Shown: positions 8,744 to 18,234, numbered from the stretch's first letter. The stretch is DNA of 56,517 nt from Lautropia sp. SCN 69-89 (GCA_001724855.1 MEED01000040.1:1-56517); one strand, 5' to 3'. Numbers and translations are program-made. The notes: a model not told the origin generated them from the letters alone.

Positions 8744-9807
8744 CAGGCATCTCCGTAATGCTTGCCGACCCACTGCTTGTAGGCACCGCTGGTCACGTTA
8801 TCCACCCATGCCTGATTGTCCAAATACCACTGCACCGTCTTGCGGATGCCGGTCTCGAAGGTCTCGGCCGGCTTCCAGCCCAGTTCGCGTTCGATCTTGC
8901 GGGCGTCTATGGCGTAGCGGCGGTCGTGACCGGGGCGATCGGCGACGTAGGTGATCTGTTCCTTGTACGGCTTGCCGTCGGCGCGGGGGCGGAGTTCGTC
9001 GAGCAGGACGCAAACGGTGTGAACGATATCGAGGTTGGGCTTTTCATTCCAGCCGCCGATGTTGTAGACCTCGCCGACGTGGCCTGCATCCAATACGCGG
9101 CGTATCGCGCTGCAATGGTCTTTGACGTAGAGCCAGTCGCGGATTTGCTGGCCGTCGCCATACACGGGCAGGGGCTTGCCTGCCAGGGCGTTGACGATCA
9201 TCAGCGGGATGAGCTTTTCGGGGAAGTGGTAGGGGCCGTAGTTGTTGCTGCAGTTTGTCGTGAGTACCGGCAAGCCGTAGGTGTAGTGGTAGGCGCGAAC
9301 CAGATGGTCGCTGGCGGCCTTGCTCGCAGAATACGGGCTATTCGGTTCGTAACGGTGTGCTTCGGTGAAGGCTGGGTCGTCCTTGCCGAGCGAGCCGTAA
9401 ACTTCATCGGTGGAAACATGCAAAAAGCGAAAGGCTTGCCTGGCGTCGCTTTGCAGACCACCCCAGTAGGCACGGACTGCTTCTAGCAAACGGAAGGTGC
9501 CGACGATGTTGGTCTGGATGAAGTCTTCCGGGCCGTGGATGCTGCGGTCGACGTGGCTCTCGGCCGCAAAATTGACGATGGCGCGCGGCTGGTGTTGAGC
9601 GAGGAGGTATGCTACCAGCGTTGAATCGCCAATATCACCCTGCACGAAGACATGACGGGGATCACCATTGAGGCTTTGCAGGTTTTCGCGATTGCCCGCA
9701 TAGGTGAGCTTGTCGAGGGTTATGACGAACTCGTTGGACTGGGTCAGCCAGTCGAGCACGAAGTTGCTGCCAATAAAGCCGGCACCGCCCGTAACCAGAA
9801 TACTCAT
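8743..9807 (-). CDS. rfbB: dTDP-glucose 4,6-dehydratase
   Basis: RmlB is the second step of the pathway, an NAD-dependent extended short-chain dehydrogenase of 354 aa (normal length). It shows the Rossmann motif [29 protein letters not shown], the catalytic YSASKAASD, and [14 protein letters not shown]. It is the first rfb gene of the operon. GGAGGG lies just before the ATG at 9807, and the start overlaps the end of a small leader frame (ATGA). Confidence 0.96.
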   Translation of the reverse strand: MSILVTGGAGFIGSNFVLDWLTQSNEFVITLDKLTYAGNRENLQSLNGDPRHVFVQGDIGDSTLVAYLLAQHQPRAIVNFAAESHVDRSIHGPEDFIQTNIVGTFRLLEAVRAYWGGLQSDARQAFRFLHVSTDEVYGSLGKDDPAFTEAHRYEPNSPYSASKAASDHLVRAYHYTYGLPVLTTNCSNNYGPYHFPEKLIPLMIVNALAGKPLPVYGDGQQIRDWLYVKDHCSAIRRVLDAGHVGEVYNIGGWNEKPNLDIVHTVCVLLDELRPRADGKPYKEQITYVADRPGHDRRYAIDARKIERELGWKPAETFETGIRKTVQWYLDNQAWVDNVTSGAYKQWVGKHYGDA

Positions 9808-9935
9808 GCGAGCCCTCCAGCCTGGGCATCCAACAGCATAGCTACCGCGCTCCGTGTGTTCGTATCGGAACCAGAGTATTTACCTGCCAAGCACGCTAAA
9901 TCTTTGCCAGTTGCTACCTTTTTGAGTTGATTCAT
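9804..9935 (-). CDS. Possible 43-aa leader ORF before rfbB
   Basis: A short frame starts at ATG 9935 with GGAGG about nine bases upstream and ends in an ATGA overlap with the rfbB start. The layout suggests translational coupling. A longer version starts at 9986. I recognise no family. It could be a real leader peptide, a remnant at the prophage junction, or chance. Confidence 0.35.
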   Translation of the reverse strand: MNQLKKVATGKDLACLAGKYSGSDTNTRSAVAMLLDAQAGGLA

Positions 9936-10056
9936 CAACCCGCCTCCACCTGTGAAAACCCCCGCTCGCAACGCCCAGACATTCATCTGAGGCGCCCGAA
10001 TTCGGCCTCCCTAAAGGCCACAAACACCCTGCCGTTGCTTCAAAATTATTATGACA

Positions 10057-10085
10057 ATTATACCTTCCTCATTGCTTACCGACAA
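10057..10085 (-). promoter_or_regulatory. Sigma70-type promoter for the rfb/O-antigen operon
   Basis: On the minus strand a TTGTCG -35 (10080-10085) and a perfect TATAAT -10 (10057-10062) are 17 bp apart. Transcription would start near 10050, giving an untranslated leader of about 240 nt before rfbB. It lies only about 40 bp from the prophage late terminator. Confidence 0.75.
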
Positions 10086-10123
10086 TGTTTACTGGTAGGC
10101 ACTGGCTGGTTCGCACAAACGAC

Positions 10124-10178
10124 AAAAGACCCCGCCTTCACCAGCCACCCAAGAGGGAAGCTAATGAAGACGGGGTCT
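10124..10178 (-). terminator. Rho-independent terminator of the prophage late operon
   Basis: The arms 10165-10178 and 10127-10140 pair over 14 bp with one mismatch (AGACCCCG with CGGGGTCT at the base). On the minus strand they are followed by a T tract at 10124-10127. The terminator sits after the last late gene (10221) and before the O-antigen promoter. Confidence 0.75.
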
Positions 10179-10220
10179 ATGGTTTGCTGGTGTTGCGTTT
10201 GCCGCAGCCGCTGGCGTGGC

Positions 10221-10649
10221 CTACCTGGGCACACCGCGCCACTTGTCGAAACTGCGCGCGCCGGTGTAGCCGAGGTAGCCGGCACCAAAGAGCCACCACA
10301 AGCTCTCGGGTACCGCGTTGAGCAGCTTGGAGAGGTTTTCGGCGGCCTGGAACACCTCGGCGGGCCACCAGATGCCGATGATGCTGCCGATCACCGACAG
10401 CAGGATCACGCCGTAGATCACATACAGAAAGGTCGGGCGCGCCCGACTGGTCCACGGGTCGGTTGAGTTGGCTTCGGCCAGGATGGCCGAGAGGCTCACC
10501 TGCATTTCCTGCAGGGCTTGTTGCCCCTCGGCCTGAAACAAGGCGAGCTTGGCTTGCTCACGCTGGGCCGGATCGGGAATCAGGCGATCGATCAGTTTGG
10601 CGCCGGCTTCGAAGAGACCAGGAGCGAGTGTGGTGAAGATCGGGCTCAT
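10221..10649 (-). CDS. Holin-like membrane protein (3TM GTA-holin type)
   Basis: A 142-aa protein resembling the '3TM holin' family of phages and gene-transfer agents. An amphipathic N-terminal part (ALFQAEGQQALQEMQVSLSAILAEA) is followed by RPTFLYVIYGVILLSVIGSI and a second hydrophobic stretch near LWWLFGAGYLGYTGARSFDKW. Holins make inner-membrane lesions that let the endolysin reach the wall. It is the last gene of the late operon and its start overlaps the preceding gene by four bases. Confidence 0.75.
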   Translation of the reverse strand: MSPIFTTLAPGLFEAGAKLIDRLIPDPAQREQAKLALFQAEGQQALQEMQVSLSAILAEANSTDPWTSRARPTFLYVIYGVILLSVIGSIIGIWWPAEVFQAAENLSKLLNAVPESLWWLFGAGYLGYTGARSFDKWRGVPR

Positions 10650-10936
10650 TGCGGGCCTCCGAACAGTTTGATTTTGACGATGGTACCGGCAAGAAGGACA
10701 AGCACGAGACCGGTGACCAGCATCTTGACCAGCGTGAGGCCGGCGGTTTTCTTGGCCTCGTTGAAGGCGTCCAGCAAATTCCTGAGCTCGCGGATGTCGT
10801 TTGCGGCATCCGGGCCATCCAGGCCGACATCGGACAAGGCGTGACGCGCCCCACGCTCGGCGGCGCGCTCCAGCAGGGTTTCAAATTCGTCATGGGGCAT
10901 GACCACCATGCCATCCATCAGGTGGGGTTCGTTCAT
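10646..10936 (-). CDS. Small tail-end membrane protein (DUF6127-like)
   Basis: A 96-aa protein with a soluble N-terminal half (MPHDEFETLLERAAERGAR, then IRELRNLLDAFNEAKKTAG) and one C-terminal transmembrane helix (TLVKMLVTGLVLVLLAGTIV). Similar proteins accompany the GTA-type holin in prophages; the job is unknown, possibly in lysis. The start at 10936 has AAAGGAA upstream; longer frames run into the J gene. Confidence 0.6.
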   Translation of the reverse strand: MNEPHLMDGMVVMPHDEFETLLERAAERGARHALSDVGLDGPDAANDIRELRNLLDAFNEAKKTAGLTLVKMLVTGLVLVLLAGTIVKIKLFGGPQ

Positions 10937-10947
10937 CTTCTTTCCTT

Positions 10948-13260
10948 TCAGATTGGAGCGGTGCTGCTGTCGACACTGCCATCGGCGCTGTGCACTGCCG
11001 GGTGCTCGGCCACGCAGGTGATTTCCACCTGCTCGCCACGCGGGCGCACCGAGATCACCCGGGCCAGCAGGCTCCATTGCTCGGCGATGCCAAACGCAAA
11101 ATGGGTGCGCTCGGCCGACAGGCCGGTTTCGATGGGGATGTCGGGCAGGTCTGCAAAGACCACCTGCTGCGCATCACTTCCAGGTGTCACCGCATGCGGG
11201 CCGCTGACGCCGCCATCGCGTCGGCGCAGGGCCATCACGTGTGGTGTGTGCGGCTGACCATCCGTGAATTGGATAGGCTCGGACAGCGTGGCGGTGTGGG
11301 TGTCGGCATCCCAGGCAACGATCTCGCCGCCCGCGCCCCAACTGGGCATGTCATGGGCAATGGCGATCAGATCGCCATAGGTGGGAATCAGGCCTTCGAG
11401 CTCGGTGCGCAAGGTGATGATGCGACGGCGGTAGCGGTTGGCCGCCGCCAGATACAGGCCTTCGCGCACTGCGTGGGATTCGGTGGTGCAACCAAAGAGC
11501 CGCAGCTTGGCCGGATTGGTGCTGCTGGAGCCCGGCAGGCTCACCGTCACTTCATCGGGCTTCCAGGTGCGGCTGCTGAAGAACTCCACCGTCACCGCAT
11601 CGGCCGTCTCTTCGCCCGGCATCACGTACTGGATCTTGAGGCTGTTCTTGACGATGTTGCGCGGACTGAAGAGCGCCACGGGCAGTAGCCGGGCTTCGTC
11701 TCGCACCAGGCGCACAATGCCACCTTGCAGGAAAGGCACCGCCCGACCGCAGCGGGCCACCCGGGTCAGGGCTTCCCATACTGTGACCTGCTGGTCGAAC
11801 ACGCCATCGAACTGGTCAACCCGATCAGTCCAGACCTGATCGAGTTGGGCCAAGGCGGCGAGATCGATCCGGGCATCCGGCAGTTTGGCGCCGTAGCTGG
11901 CCCGTAGGATGTCAGCAAAGGCCCAGGCGATCGATCGGGTCGGGACTGGCATGGACCAACCAGAGTCCGCCGACCAGACCGGCAGCTTGCGCGTGACGAT
12001 GCAGTTGATGAGCCGACTGGAGCGCTGCGACAGGTTGTCGGTGGCGCGCATGCGGATGGCGAGCAGCGTGACGTTGTCAGGGAAAGTGACGCCGCCGGCC
12101 AGATAGCCCCGGGCCTCACCCCAGCGCACTTCGTGCCCGGCGCGTGAGTTGGTGTCTTTGCCATCGAGCCGCGTGGCACGCACTTCGTATCGCCCCGCAG
12201 CGACGGGATAAAGGTAGGTGCGCCGCTGCGGTGTGGTGGTGGCAGCGGTCAGGCTCTCACTGCCCAGCGTGAACCAGTCGTTCAGTGGATCGCCCTCGGC
12301 ATCGATAGCACGGGCTTCGACCTTCCAGCTGGCACTGCGGCTGTCCAGGCCGCCGGCGTCATTGGCGTAATACAGCCCGCGCGGCAGCAGGATGTCGATG
12401 CCAATGTGCGTGACCTCACTGTCGGCCGGGTTGATGGCAAAGCCCCCAGTCCAGGTGCCAGCCAGCAATTCCTGCCCAGCGACTTCGGGGGCAGTCACCA
12501 CATCCGGATTGAAGAGCGTGACCGCGCAGCCCGGTGGCACGATCTGGTAGGTCACTTCCTCAAACGAGGCAATCGGCGTGTCCTCGATGCGAATCTGCTC
12601 GATGTCGTATTCGCCCAATCCGATGCAATGTAGTTGGTGCAGGAACTGTTCATTCCCCTGGTATTCGCCATAGGGCGTGGCAGCCAGGTCGGGATAGACC
12701 AGATGGCGGCCATAGACCACCGGGATGGGTTGGGCCAACCGCGCATAGTTGCCCTGGCCTTGCAGGCTGTAGGTGGGCGATGGCTGCGCCAAATTCCCGC
12801 CCGAGCCGGCAAAGGACGGCATGTTGGGCGTAGGCAGAGGCACCAGTGCACTGACCAGTGCAGAACCCGCCGTCATGATGATGGCCGAACCAACGGCTGT
12901 GGCCAGATTGCCGCTAAAGCCCAGGCTCGCTCCCAAGGGACCCCCATAGACCGTGGCGACCACCATCACCGCGATCATCAGAACCGTGCGCAGCGGGTTC
13001 TTGCCACCGCCGCCACCTCCCCCGCCCTGCGGCAGGGTGATGAAGAGCACCACGCCATCGATGTGTGTGACCGCCCAATCGGCACGCAGTACGGGACTGC
13101 CGTTCTTGATGCAGACGGTAGGTTGATCGAATTCGGCAATGCCCTGGGTGCCCAGCCACTGGCGTATGGTCTGGCTCGGGTGGGCCACCATCACTTCGCG
13201 CTGACTGGGCTGGAAGGGGTTGCGCAGCAGAATCACCGCGCTCTGGTTGGCTTCGCTCAC
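10948..13260 (-). CDS. Tail tip/host-specificity protein J-like
   Basis: A 770-aa protein of the tail-tip J type that forms the hub at the distal end of a siphophage tail. After a ubiquitin-like N-terminus (about 90 residues) come a run of eight Gly and two hydrophobic stretches (TVLMIAVMVVATVYGG, AIIMTAGSALVSALV). The J motifs IPVVYGRHLV and QFLHQLHCIGLGEYDIEQI follow. It is shorter than lambda J (over 1,100 aa) and ends without fibronectin-like or fibre domains, which fits receptor binding by separate proteins. GTG at 13260 is the start, overlapping the upstream NlpC gene (GTGA). Confidence 0.88.
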   Translation of the reverse strand: MSEANQSAVILLRNPFQPSQREVMVAHPSQTIRQWLGTQGIAEFDQPTVCIKNGSPVLRADWAVTHIDGVVLFITLPQGGGGGGGGKNPLRTVLMIAVMVVATVYGGPLGASLGFSGNLATAVGSAIIMTAGSALVSALVPLPTPNMPSFAGSGGNLAQPSPTYSLQGQGNYARLAQPIPVVYGRHLVYPDLAATPYGEYQGNEQFLHQLHCIGLGEYDIEQIRIEDTPIASFEEVTYQIVPPGCAVTLFNPDVVTAPEVAGQELLAGTWTGGFAINPADSEVTHIGIDILLPRGLYYANDAGGLDSRSASWKVEARAIDAEGDPLNDWFTLGSESLTAATTTPQRRTYLYPVAAGRYEVRATRLDGKDTNSRAGHEVRWGEARGYLAGGVTFPDNVTLLAIRMRATDNLSQRSSRLINCIVTRKLPVWSADSGWSMPVPTRSIAWAFADILRASYGAKLPDARIDLAALAQLDQVWTDRVDQFDGVFDQQVTVWEALTRVARCGRAVPFLQGGIVRLVRDEARLLPVALFSPRNIVKNSLKIQYVMPGEETADAVTVEFFSSRTWKPDEVTVSLPGSSSTNPAKLRLFGCTTESHAVREGLYLAAANRYRRRIITLRTELEGLIPTYGDLIAIAHDMPSWGAGGEIVAWDADTHTATLSEPIQFTDGQPHTPHVMALRRRDGGVSGPHAVTPGSDAQQVVFADLPDIPIETGLSAERTHFAFGIAEQWSLLARVISVRPRGEQVEITCVAEHPAVHSADGSVDSSTAPI

Positions 13261-13673
13261 GACGACTCCACAAATCGGTAGTAGCCCTCCACCCGCCAGC
13301 CGTGCAGCAGGAGTTCGGGCAGCTTCTGGAAGACCACGCCGGCGTCCTTGACCGCGTGGAGCACGCCACCGCCGTCGACGGCCAGCCACACGCCGACATG
13401 CACCGGATGGCGGGATTGGCGCAGCAGCACGGCATCGCCTTCGGCGGGTTGCGCCACGGTCACCCAGCGCTGTCGCTCGGGATGGTCACGGAAGGTGGTC
13501 ATCACGGTGCGCAGGTCGTTGGCGTCCACCGGGATTTCGGGCAGGTCTCGGCCAAAGTGCTCGCGCTGGATGGCGAGGAACAGGCCCCAGCAATCGAACG
13601 CGTCCGGGCCACGTGCACCGGCGTGCCAAGGCCGACCGATGTACTCGGCCGCCCAATCGGGTGTCGGGCTCAT
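13257..13673 (-). CDS. NlpC/P60 tail assembly peptidase (lambda K-like)
   Basis: A 138-aa cysteine peptidase of the NlpC/P60 family, used by siphophages at the tail tip for cell-wall cleavage or tail assembly. The catalytic Cys is in FDCWGLF (about residue 28) and the His in PVHVGVWL (about residue 92). It lies directly before J, as lambda K does, and overlaps both neighbours by four bases. Confidence 0.88.
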   Translation of the reverse strand: MSPTPDWAAEYIGRPWHAGARGPDAFDCWGLFLAIQREHFGRDLPEIPVDANDLRTVMTTFRDHPERQRWVTVAQPAEGDAVLLRQSRHPVHVGVWLAVDGGGVLHAVKDAGVVFQKLPELLLHGWRVEGYYRFVESS

Positions 13674-14212
13674 CGGGTCAGACCCGGGAAGGTTTTGGCG
13701 GTGTAGCTGATGCCGGGGAAGGCCTTGTTGCCCACATCCAGCATGCGGGCACGACCGGTCACCCGGAAGATGTCGGCCTCCACTTCCGTGAGTACCAGGT
13801 GGATGGGTGGGTCCATCTGCGGGCCTTCCAGGTCGGTCGAGAGGTAGGGCCGATAGGTCACCTCGATCACCGACTGTGACTCGGCGGCCGCATCCAGGTG
13901 GCGCACAATCTCGCGCGAGACGTTGTCCAGCGTCACGGTGATTTCCGGCACGGGCATGGTGTCCACCGGAGGCAGGTCCAGCTCAAAGCCCATGGCCACG
14001 AACTGCACCCGCTCACCCGCTTGCAGCGGCGCCTGCGATTCCAGCCGAGCCCACAAGTCGCCCGTGTCGCGAACCACGCGAATGGCAACCGGCTGACCCA
14101 CCTCATCGACGAAGGCCGGGTGACGCAACTCCAGGGTGTGCAGGATGATTTGCTCCGATGGGGCGCTGGCGTAGGCTTCCTTGATGGCTTCAGATAAAGC
14201 AGCGTTGGGCAT
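13670..14212 (-). CDS. Tail-tip protein, DUF1833 type (lambda L-like position)
   Basis: A 180-aa protein that resembles the DUF1833 phage family: EQIILHTLELRHPAF near the N-terminus and ITVTLDNVSREIVRHLDAAA in the middle. It sits where lambda L lies, just before the K-like peptidase, and so probably belongs to the tail-tip complex. Unlike lambda L it shows no obvious iron-sulfur cysteines. Confidence 0.72.
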   Translation of the reverse strand: MPNAALSEAIKEAYASAPSEQIILHTLELRHPAFVDEVGQPVAIRVVRDTGDLWARLESQAPLQAGERVQFVAMGFELDLPPVDTMPVPEITVTLDNVSREIVRHLDAAAESQSVIEVTYRPYLSTDLEGPQMDPPIHLVLTEVEADIFRVTGRARMLDVGNKAFPGISYTAKTFPGLTR

Positions 14213-14225
14213 CAGAGATCACCGC

Positions 14226-15872
14226 TCACAGGATGACGGGGTAAGGCACGTAGCTGGTTTCGCTGTCGTCTTCGGGCAACTGCGCCTCGCCCGCATAACC
14301 ACTGGCCAGCACCTGACCGTCGTCGAGCAGAAACACCAGGCCCTGCTCGGAGCTCGACCCATAGGACGAGAGATCAACCACACGGCGCTGCGCAATGCGC
14401 ACCAGTTCCACACTGCTGCGGTTGGTGGCATCCCCCAACCCTAGCGCCCCGTTGCCGTTGTAACCCCAGGCGTAGACGGTGCCGTTTTCCAATAAAGCAG
14501 CGCCGTAGTTGTATGAACCGGTACCGCCGTGCACGGCCTTGACCACCGTATTTCCTACAGGGATTTGCACGAAGTTGCCGCTGTTGCTGCCGTTGGCGTT
14601 GCCCCAGTACGCACCGGCACCGCAAGCCCACAGGGTTTTGTCGGTTTTTTTGAGATAGGTGAGCGGTTGATCGTGGCTGCCTGCATAGACATCCACGACA
14701 TTGGTGGCCACCTGCACCGGAGTGAACTGGTTGGCCAGATTGCCATTGCCCAATTGTCCGAAGTCGTTGGTGCCCCAGGCATGCAGGGCGCCGGTGCTGT
14801 CCAAGGCAAAGGCGTGCACGTAAGCCCCGAACACCTTGACGATGGTTTTGCCGGCGAGGCTGCCGCCCGCACGCGGCATGGCAACGTTGGCCTGATTGGT
14901 GGTACCGTCGCCCAGCTGGCCGTTGGCGTTGTAACCCCACGAGTACAGGGTGCCGTCGTTCTTGACGGCGTAGTAAGCCGTGTAGCGCTCACGCCCGGCA
15001 GCGATCTGGGTGATGCCTGAGAGCACCGGCAACTGCACGAAGTTGTTTCGCTGGGTGGTGTCGCCCAAGCCCAGCTGCCCATAACCGTTGTAGCCGCAAG
15101 CATGCACAGTGCCATCGCTGCACAGGACCAAGGTGCTGTTGTAACCCTCAGTGCCGCAGTTCAGTGCCAGCTGGATCACGGTTTTGCCGGCAATTGAGTT
15201 GCTGGCATTGGCGCTCATGTTGTACGGTACCGGCTGGTTGGTCGTGTTGCCAGTACCGAGTTGGCCGTAACCGTTGTACCCCCAGCCCCACAGCTGCCCG
15301 TTCTTGTCGATGCAGTAGCCGTTGGTGTCCTGGCTGTAATAGAGCTTGGCCGCCCCCGGAAACCCGGGCGGAAACGCGGTACGCGCCGGGTAGGAACGTG
15401 CATAGGTGGTGCCATCGCCCAGCTTCCAGTTGGCGTTGCGTCCCCAAGCGCGGATGCTGCCATCGGTCATGATGAGGCCGAACTGGCGGTAGCTATTAGG
15501 CTGTGTATTGCTGGCGTTCTCTGGTAATTTCAACGCCTTGGTGCCTGAGCGCACGTCGGGTGTCGCCCAGATCGGCACGCCCTGTGCGCCGATGGTGAGC
15601 ACCTGCCCGGATTGGCCCACCGGCAAGGCGACCAGCTGATTGCCATCGAAGTAGATGACTTCCCCAGGTAGGCTCGAGACCCCTTGGGTGCCTTGTGCAA
15701 ACAGATCCCAAGCCGGGGAATTGACGTGTGGTGTCACATCCGAGGTGGCATCCGCTAGGCATACAAAGCTGTCGCCGTTGTGGCCCACTACATCCTGACG
15801 GGCGTAGGTAGCGCTGGCGTCATACGCACCGCGCCAGGTAAAGGCAATCTTGCCCAGAGAAACGGTTCCCAT
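14226..15872 (-). CDS. RCC1-repeat beta-propeller tail protein 1 (probable receptor-binding protein)
   Basis: A 548-aa protein. Residues 10-50 (WRGAYDASATYARQDVVGHN) form a small carbohydrate-binding-like module common on tail fibres. From about residue 135 there are six or so RCC1 repeats with the G-x4-GQLG-x-G signature (YNGYGQLGTGN, YNGYGQLGLGD, YNANGQLGDGT, TNDFGQLGNGN, YNGNGALGLGD), predicting a seven-bladed beta-propeller. RCC1 propellers bind partners through their faces; here I infer receptor or sugar binding at the tail tip. It lies inside the tail-tip gene block, next to a distant paralogue. Confidence 0.82.
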   Translation of the reverse strand: MGTVSLGKIAFTWRGAYDASATYARQDVVGHNGDSFVCLADATSDVTPHVNSPAWDLFAQGTQGVSSLPGEVIYFDGNQLVALPVGQSGQVLTIGAQGVPIWATPDVRSGTKALKLPENASNTQPNSYRQFGLIMTDGSIRAWGRNANWKLGDGTTYARSYPARTAFPPGFPGAAKLYYSQDTNGYCIDKNGQLWGWGYNGYGQLGTGNTTNQPVPYNMSANASNSIAGKTVIQLALNCGTEGYNSTLVLCSDGTVHACGYNGYGQLGLGDTTQRNNFVQLPVLSGITQIAAGRERYTAYYAVKNDGTLYSWGYNANGQLGDGTTNQANVAMPRAGGSLAGKTIVKVFGAYVHAFALDSTGALHAWGTNDFGQLGNGNLANQFTPVQVATNVVDVYAGSHDQPLTYLKKTDKTLWACGAGAYWGNANGSNSGNFVQIPVGNTVVKAVHGGTGSYNYGAALLENGTVYAWGYNGNGALGLGDATNRSSVELVRIAQRRVVDLSSYGSSSEQGLVFLLDDGQVLASGYAGEAQLPEDDSETSYVPYPVIL

Positions 15873-15904
15873 GAACAGTCCTTGAAGAAATGGAAAATCG
15901 GAAT

Positions 15905-17578
15905 TCAGAATAGGATCGGGGACGGGGCGTAGCGATGGTCGTTGTCATCGTCACCCGTCTGGCCGTAGCCCCCATAGCCGGTCGACATCACCTGCCCGTC
16001 GGCGGTGAGGAAGTGGTAGGCGGACTCGTGGTACGCCCCTCCCTCGGTGCAACCGACATGACCCGAACGCGAGAAGTCCACGATCGGCCGATCAATCAGC
16101 ACGAAACTGCTGGGTGCCTGCGATTCATTGGCGTAGCCATTACCCGCGCACCCCGTGGAACCCATGCCCCATCCGACCGCCTTGCCGTCCGATCGCAAGG
16201 CCATGGCTGAAGAGCCATAACACCCCCCATACATGCGCAGCTTCTTGACTTGGGTGAGAGCGTCGCCGCCGATGGTTACCCAAGAGCTGCGGTTACCATT
16301 GCCGCCTCCGATGTTGAAGCCGTCGTAGCCGGTATGGCGTACCGTGCCGTCCTGCATCAGCGCCAGGGTGCGACCATAACCTCCGGATATCGCGTATGCA
16401 TCGACCACGCCATCGAGTACCTTGTAGGGAAACAGGACGTGGCCCGTGAAGATGTCCCCCGTGTATCCAGTCCCCCAGATCCCCGAGGTCTGGCCGCTGT
16501 CATGTCCCCAGCGATAGAGCGCGCCGTCTTCGAGAATTACGCCATAACTGCGGTAATACTGGCTGCCCGCCACCCAATGGGCATCGGACTCGGAGCAGAA
16601 GACTTTCTTGACGCGCTTCTCGTTTCCCCAGGGCATCAGTAGGCGATGAGTGGATTGATCGCTGCCAAAACCTGTTGAATTGGCTTCGCCGGCAACCCAG
16701 AGTTTTCCGGTGTGGTCGATCAGGTAGCTGGCCGCATAGGTTCCGCCAGAGAGGAAGACTTCTTTGATCGGCGTGTCGGCCGTAAATGGCACCAAGCGGG
16801 GCGTCGAGACATTCGACGTATGCCCGAGGCCGAGACAGCCTTGCTGGTTGTAGCCCCAGACATAAACCCGACCTTGCGCGTCCAGACAGGCTGCGGTGCG
16901 ATAGCCGAAATAGTCGTGCCCCGTGAAGACCCGTTTGACGACAGCGTTGCTCGGCAGATCGCCATAACCGTTGATCTTTCTGGGCACAGGGTTGGCACTG
17001 CCGGTACCGGAAGCCAGACCCGCATCGTTGCCCCCGGCATGCCAAAGACCGCCATCGACGTCAAGGAAAAAGCTGTCATCCCAGACGCAGGTGGCGGACA
17101 CGATGCGTGGTGTTCCTGGCGGAAATGCCGTGCGCGCCGGGAAGGTGCGACCGATGTCGGCCGTATTTCCCGTGCCCTGCTGGCCGTTGACCGCCCGGCC
17201 CCAGGCGCGCACCGATCCATCGTTCATGATGGCCGCCATGAAATAGCTGGAGCTGTGCCGATCGGCAGCAGCCCGATCGGTGTTCATCAAGGCCGTGGCG
17301 ATCGTGCCGTTGCGGTCGGCCATGAAGCGGAACTCCACACCTCCAGCGCCGTTGGAGTGGAGCACCATGCTGCCGATCCCGCCCACAGACACCCCACCGG
17401 TGAGTAAATGTCCCTTGAGCACAGCATCCTGCTGGCCGAGCGCAAAGGGCTGCGGCTGGCCATGGCGTATCACCCAGGCCCCACCGTCTTTGAATACCAC
17501 ATCGCCATCGCGATAGCTCAGATAGAGGGAGTAGATGCCGCACCAGCGATAGCCGAGCGCTGAGATATCCAGATTCAT
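15905..17578 (-). CDS. RCC1-like beta-propeller tail protein 2 (probable receptor-binding protein)
   Basis: A 557-aa protein paralogous to the neighbouring RCC1 protein. Both share a DGS(I/V)RAWGR stretch followed by PARTAFPPG. Its repeats are more degenerate (VWGYNQQGCLGLGHTSN, TGYGGYGQTGDDDN), and the N-terminal 100 residues differ (LYLSYRDGDVVFKDGGAW). Its start overlaps the end of the small tail gene upstream (ATGA). The repeat signal is clear; the role as a second receptor-binding protein is inferred from position and fold. Confidence 0.75.
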   Translation of the reverse strand: MNLDISALGYRWCGIYSLYLSYRDGDVVFKDGGAWVIRHGQPQPFALGQQDAVLKGHLLTGGVSVGGIGSMVLHSNGAGGVEFRFMADRNGTIATALMNTDRAAADRHSSSYFMAAIMNDGSVRAWGRAVNGQQGTGNTADIGRTFPARTAFPPGTPRIVSATCVWDDSFFLDVDGGLWHAGGNDAGLASGTGSANPVPRKINGYGDLPSNAVVKRVFTGHDYFGYRTAACLDAQGRVYVWGYNQQGCLGLGHTSNVSTPRLVPFTADTPIKEVFLSGGTYAASYLIDHTGKLWVAGEANSTGFGSDQSTHRLLMPWGNEKRVKKVFCSESDAHWVAGSQYYRSYGVILEDGALYRWGHDSGQTSGIWGTGYTGDIFTGHVLFPYKVLDGVVDAYAISGGYGRTLALMQDGTVRHTGYDGFNIGGGNGNRSSWVTIGGDALTQVKKLRMYGGCYGSSAMALRSDGKAVGWGMGSTGCAGNGYANESQAPSSFVLIDRPIVDFSRSGHVGCTEGGAYHESAYHFLTADGQVMSTGYGGYGQTGDDDNDHRYAPSPILF

Positions 17579-18213
17579 AGCTGCACCTCGAGCGCGTTGT
17601 CATGGAAAGCAAAGGTAACGCCTTCGGTGAGGGTCCAGGCCAGGAAGCTCTGGGCATGGACACCCTGGTCGCGCGTTTCGGTGAGCAGTAACTCCGAACC
17701 GTCGCTGGAGAGCGCAAATCCATAAAAACGCGGCAAGGCTGCGGTATGCACAAGCTCGTAACCAGACTCATCGGCTTTGACCTTCAAGAGCATGCCGCGC
17801 GCGCCGGTGAGCACATCCGGCAGCCCCGCCGCCAGCAACCGGGTGATGACCTGTTGCAACACAGCCTCGGCATCCACGAGGATTTGATTACCGCTGGTTT
17901 GAACCAATTGCAGTACGGTATTCGTGTCTGTCACACTCTGGCTGGCCGCAGACTGCGCGCGGTCGGCTTCAGTCGAAGCCAACTCCGCTGAGGCCAGCGC
18001 ATCCAGAGCTGCCGATTCGCTTTGCGCGAGGATGCCCTGCGCGGCCAGGTTGATGCGCGCATCGGCGTCATTCAACAGCTTGGCGAAAGTGACGACAACT
18101 CCACCTTCGGTGCTCACCGTTTCAAGAACTCCACCATGCACAACGGCATGCAGTAGCGCACTGTCAGCCGTCACCTGGGTCACGGCGTTGTGCAGATCGG
18201 TTTGTAGACTCAT
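17575..18213 (-). CDS. Tail fibre-associated protein, coiled coil rich
   Basis: A 212-aa protein with an alanine-rich helical middle (LDALASAELASTEADRAQSAASQS) typical of tail-fibre shafts, and a beta-rich C-terminal part ending FAFHDNALEVQL. I recognise no named family. Its position just before the RCC1 proteins suggests a connector or chaperone that attaches them to the tail. Confidence 0.6.
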   Translation of the reverse strand: MSLQTDLHNAVTQVTADSALLHAVVHGGVLETVSTEGGVVVTFAKLLNDADARINLAAQGILAQSESAALDALASAELASTEADRAQSAASQSVTDTNTVLQLVQTSGNQILVDAEAVLQQVITRLLAAGLPDVLTGARGMLLKVKADESGYELVHTAALPRFYGFALSSDGSELLLTETRDQGVHAQSFLAWTLTEGVTFAFHDNALEVQL

Positions 18214-18234
18214 ATTGATTTTTTCGGATTCAAA

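Noticed and set aside
13000-13025. Run of eight Gly codons in J as a phase-variable tract
   Set aside because: The codons are mixed, so there is no homopolymer to slip, and the frame is intact.
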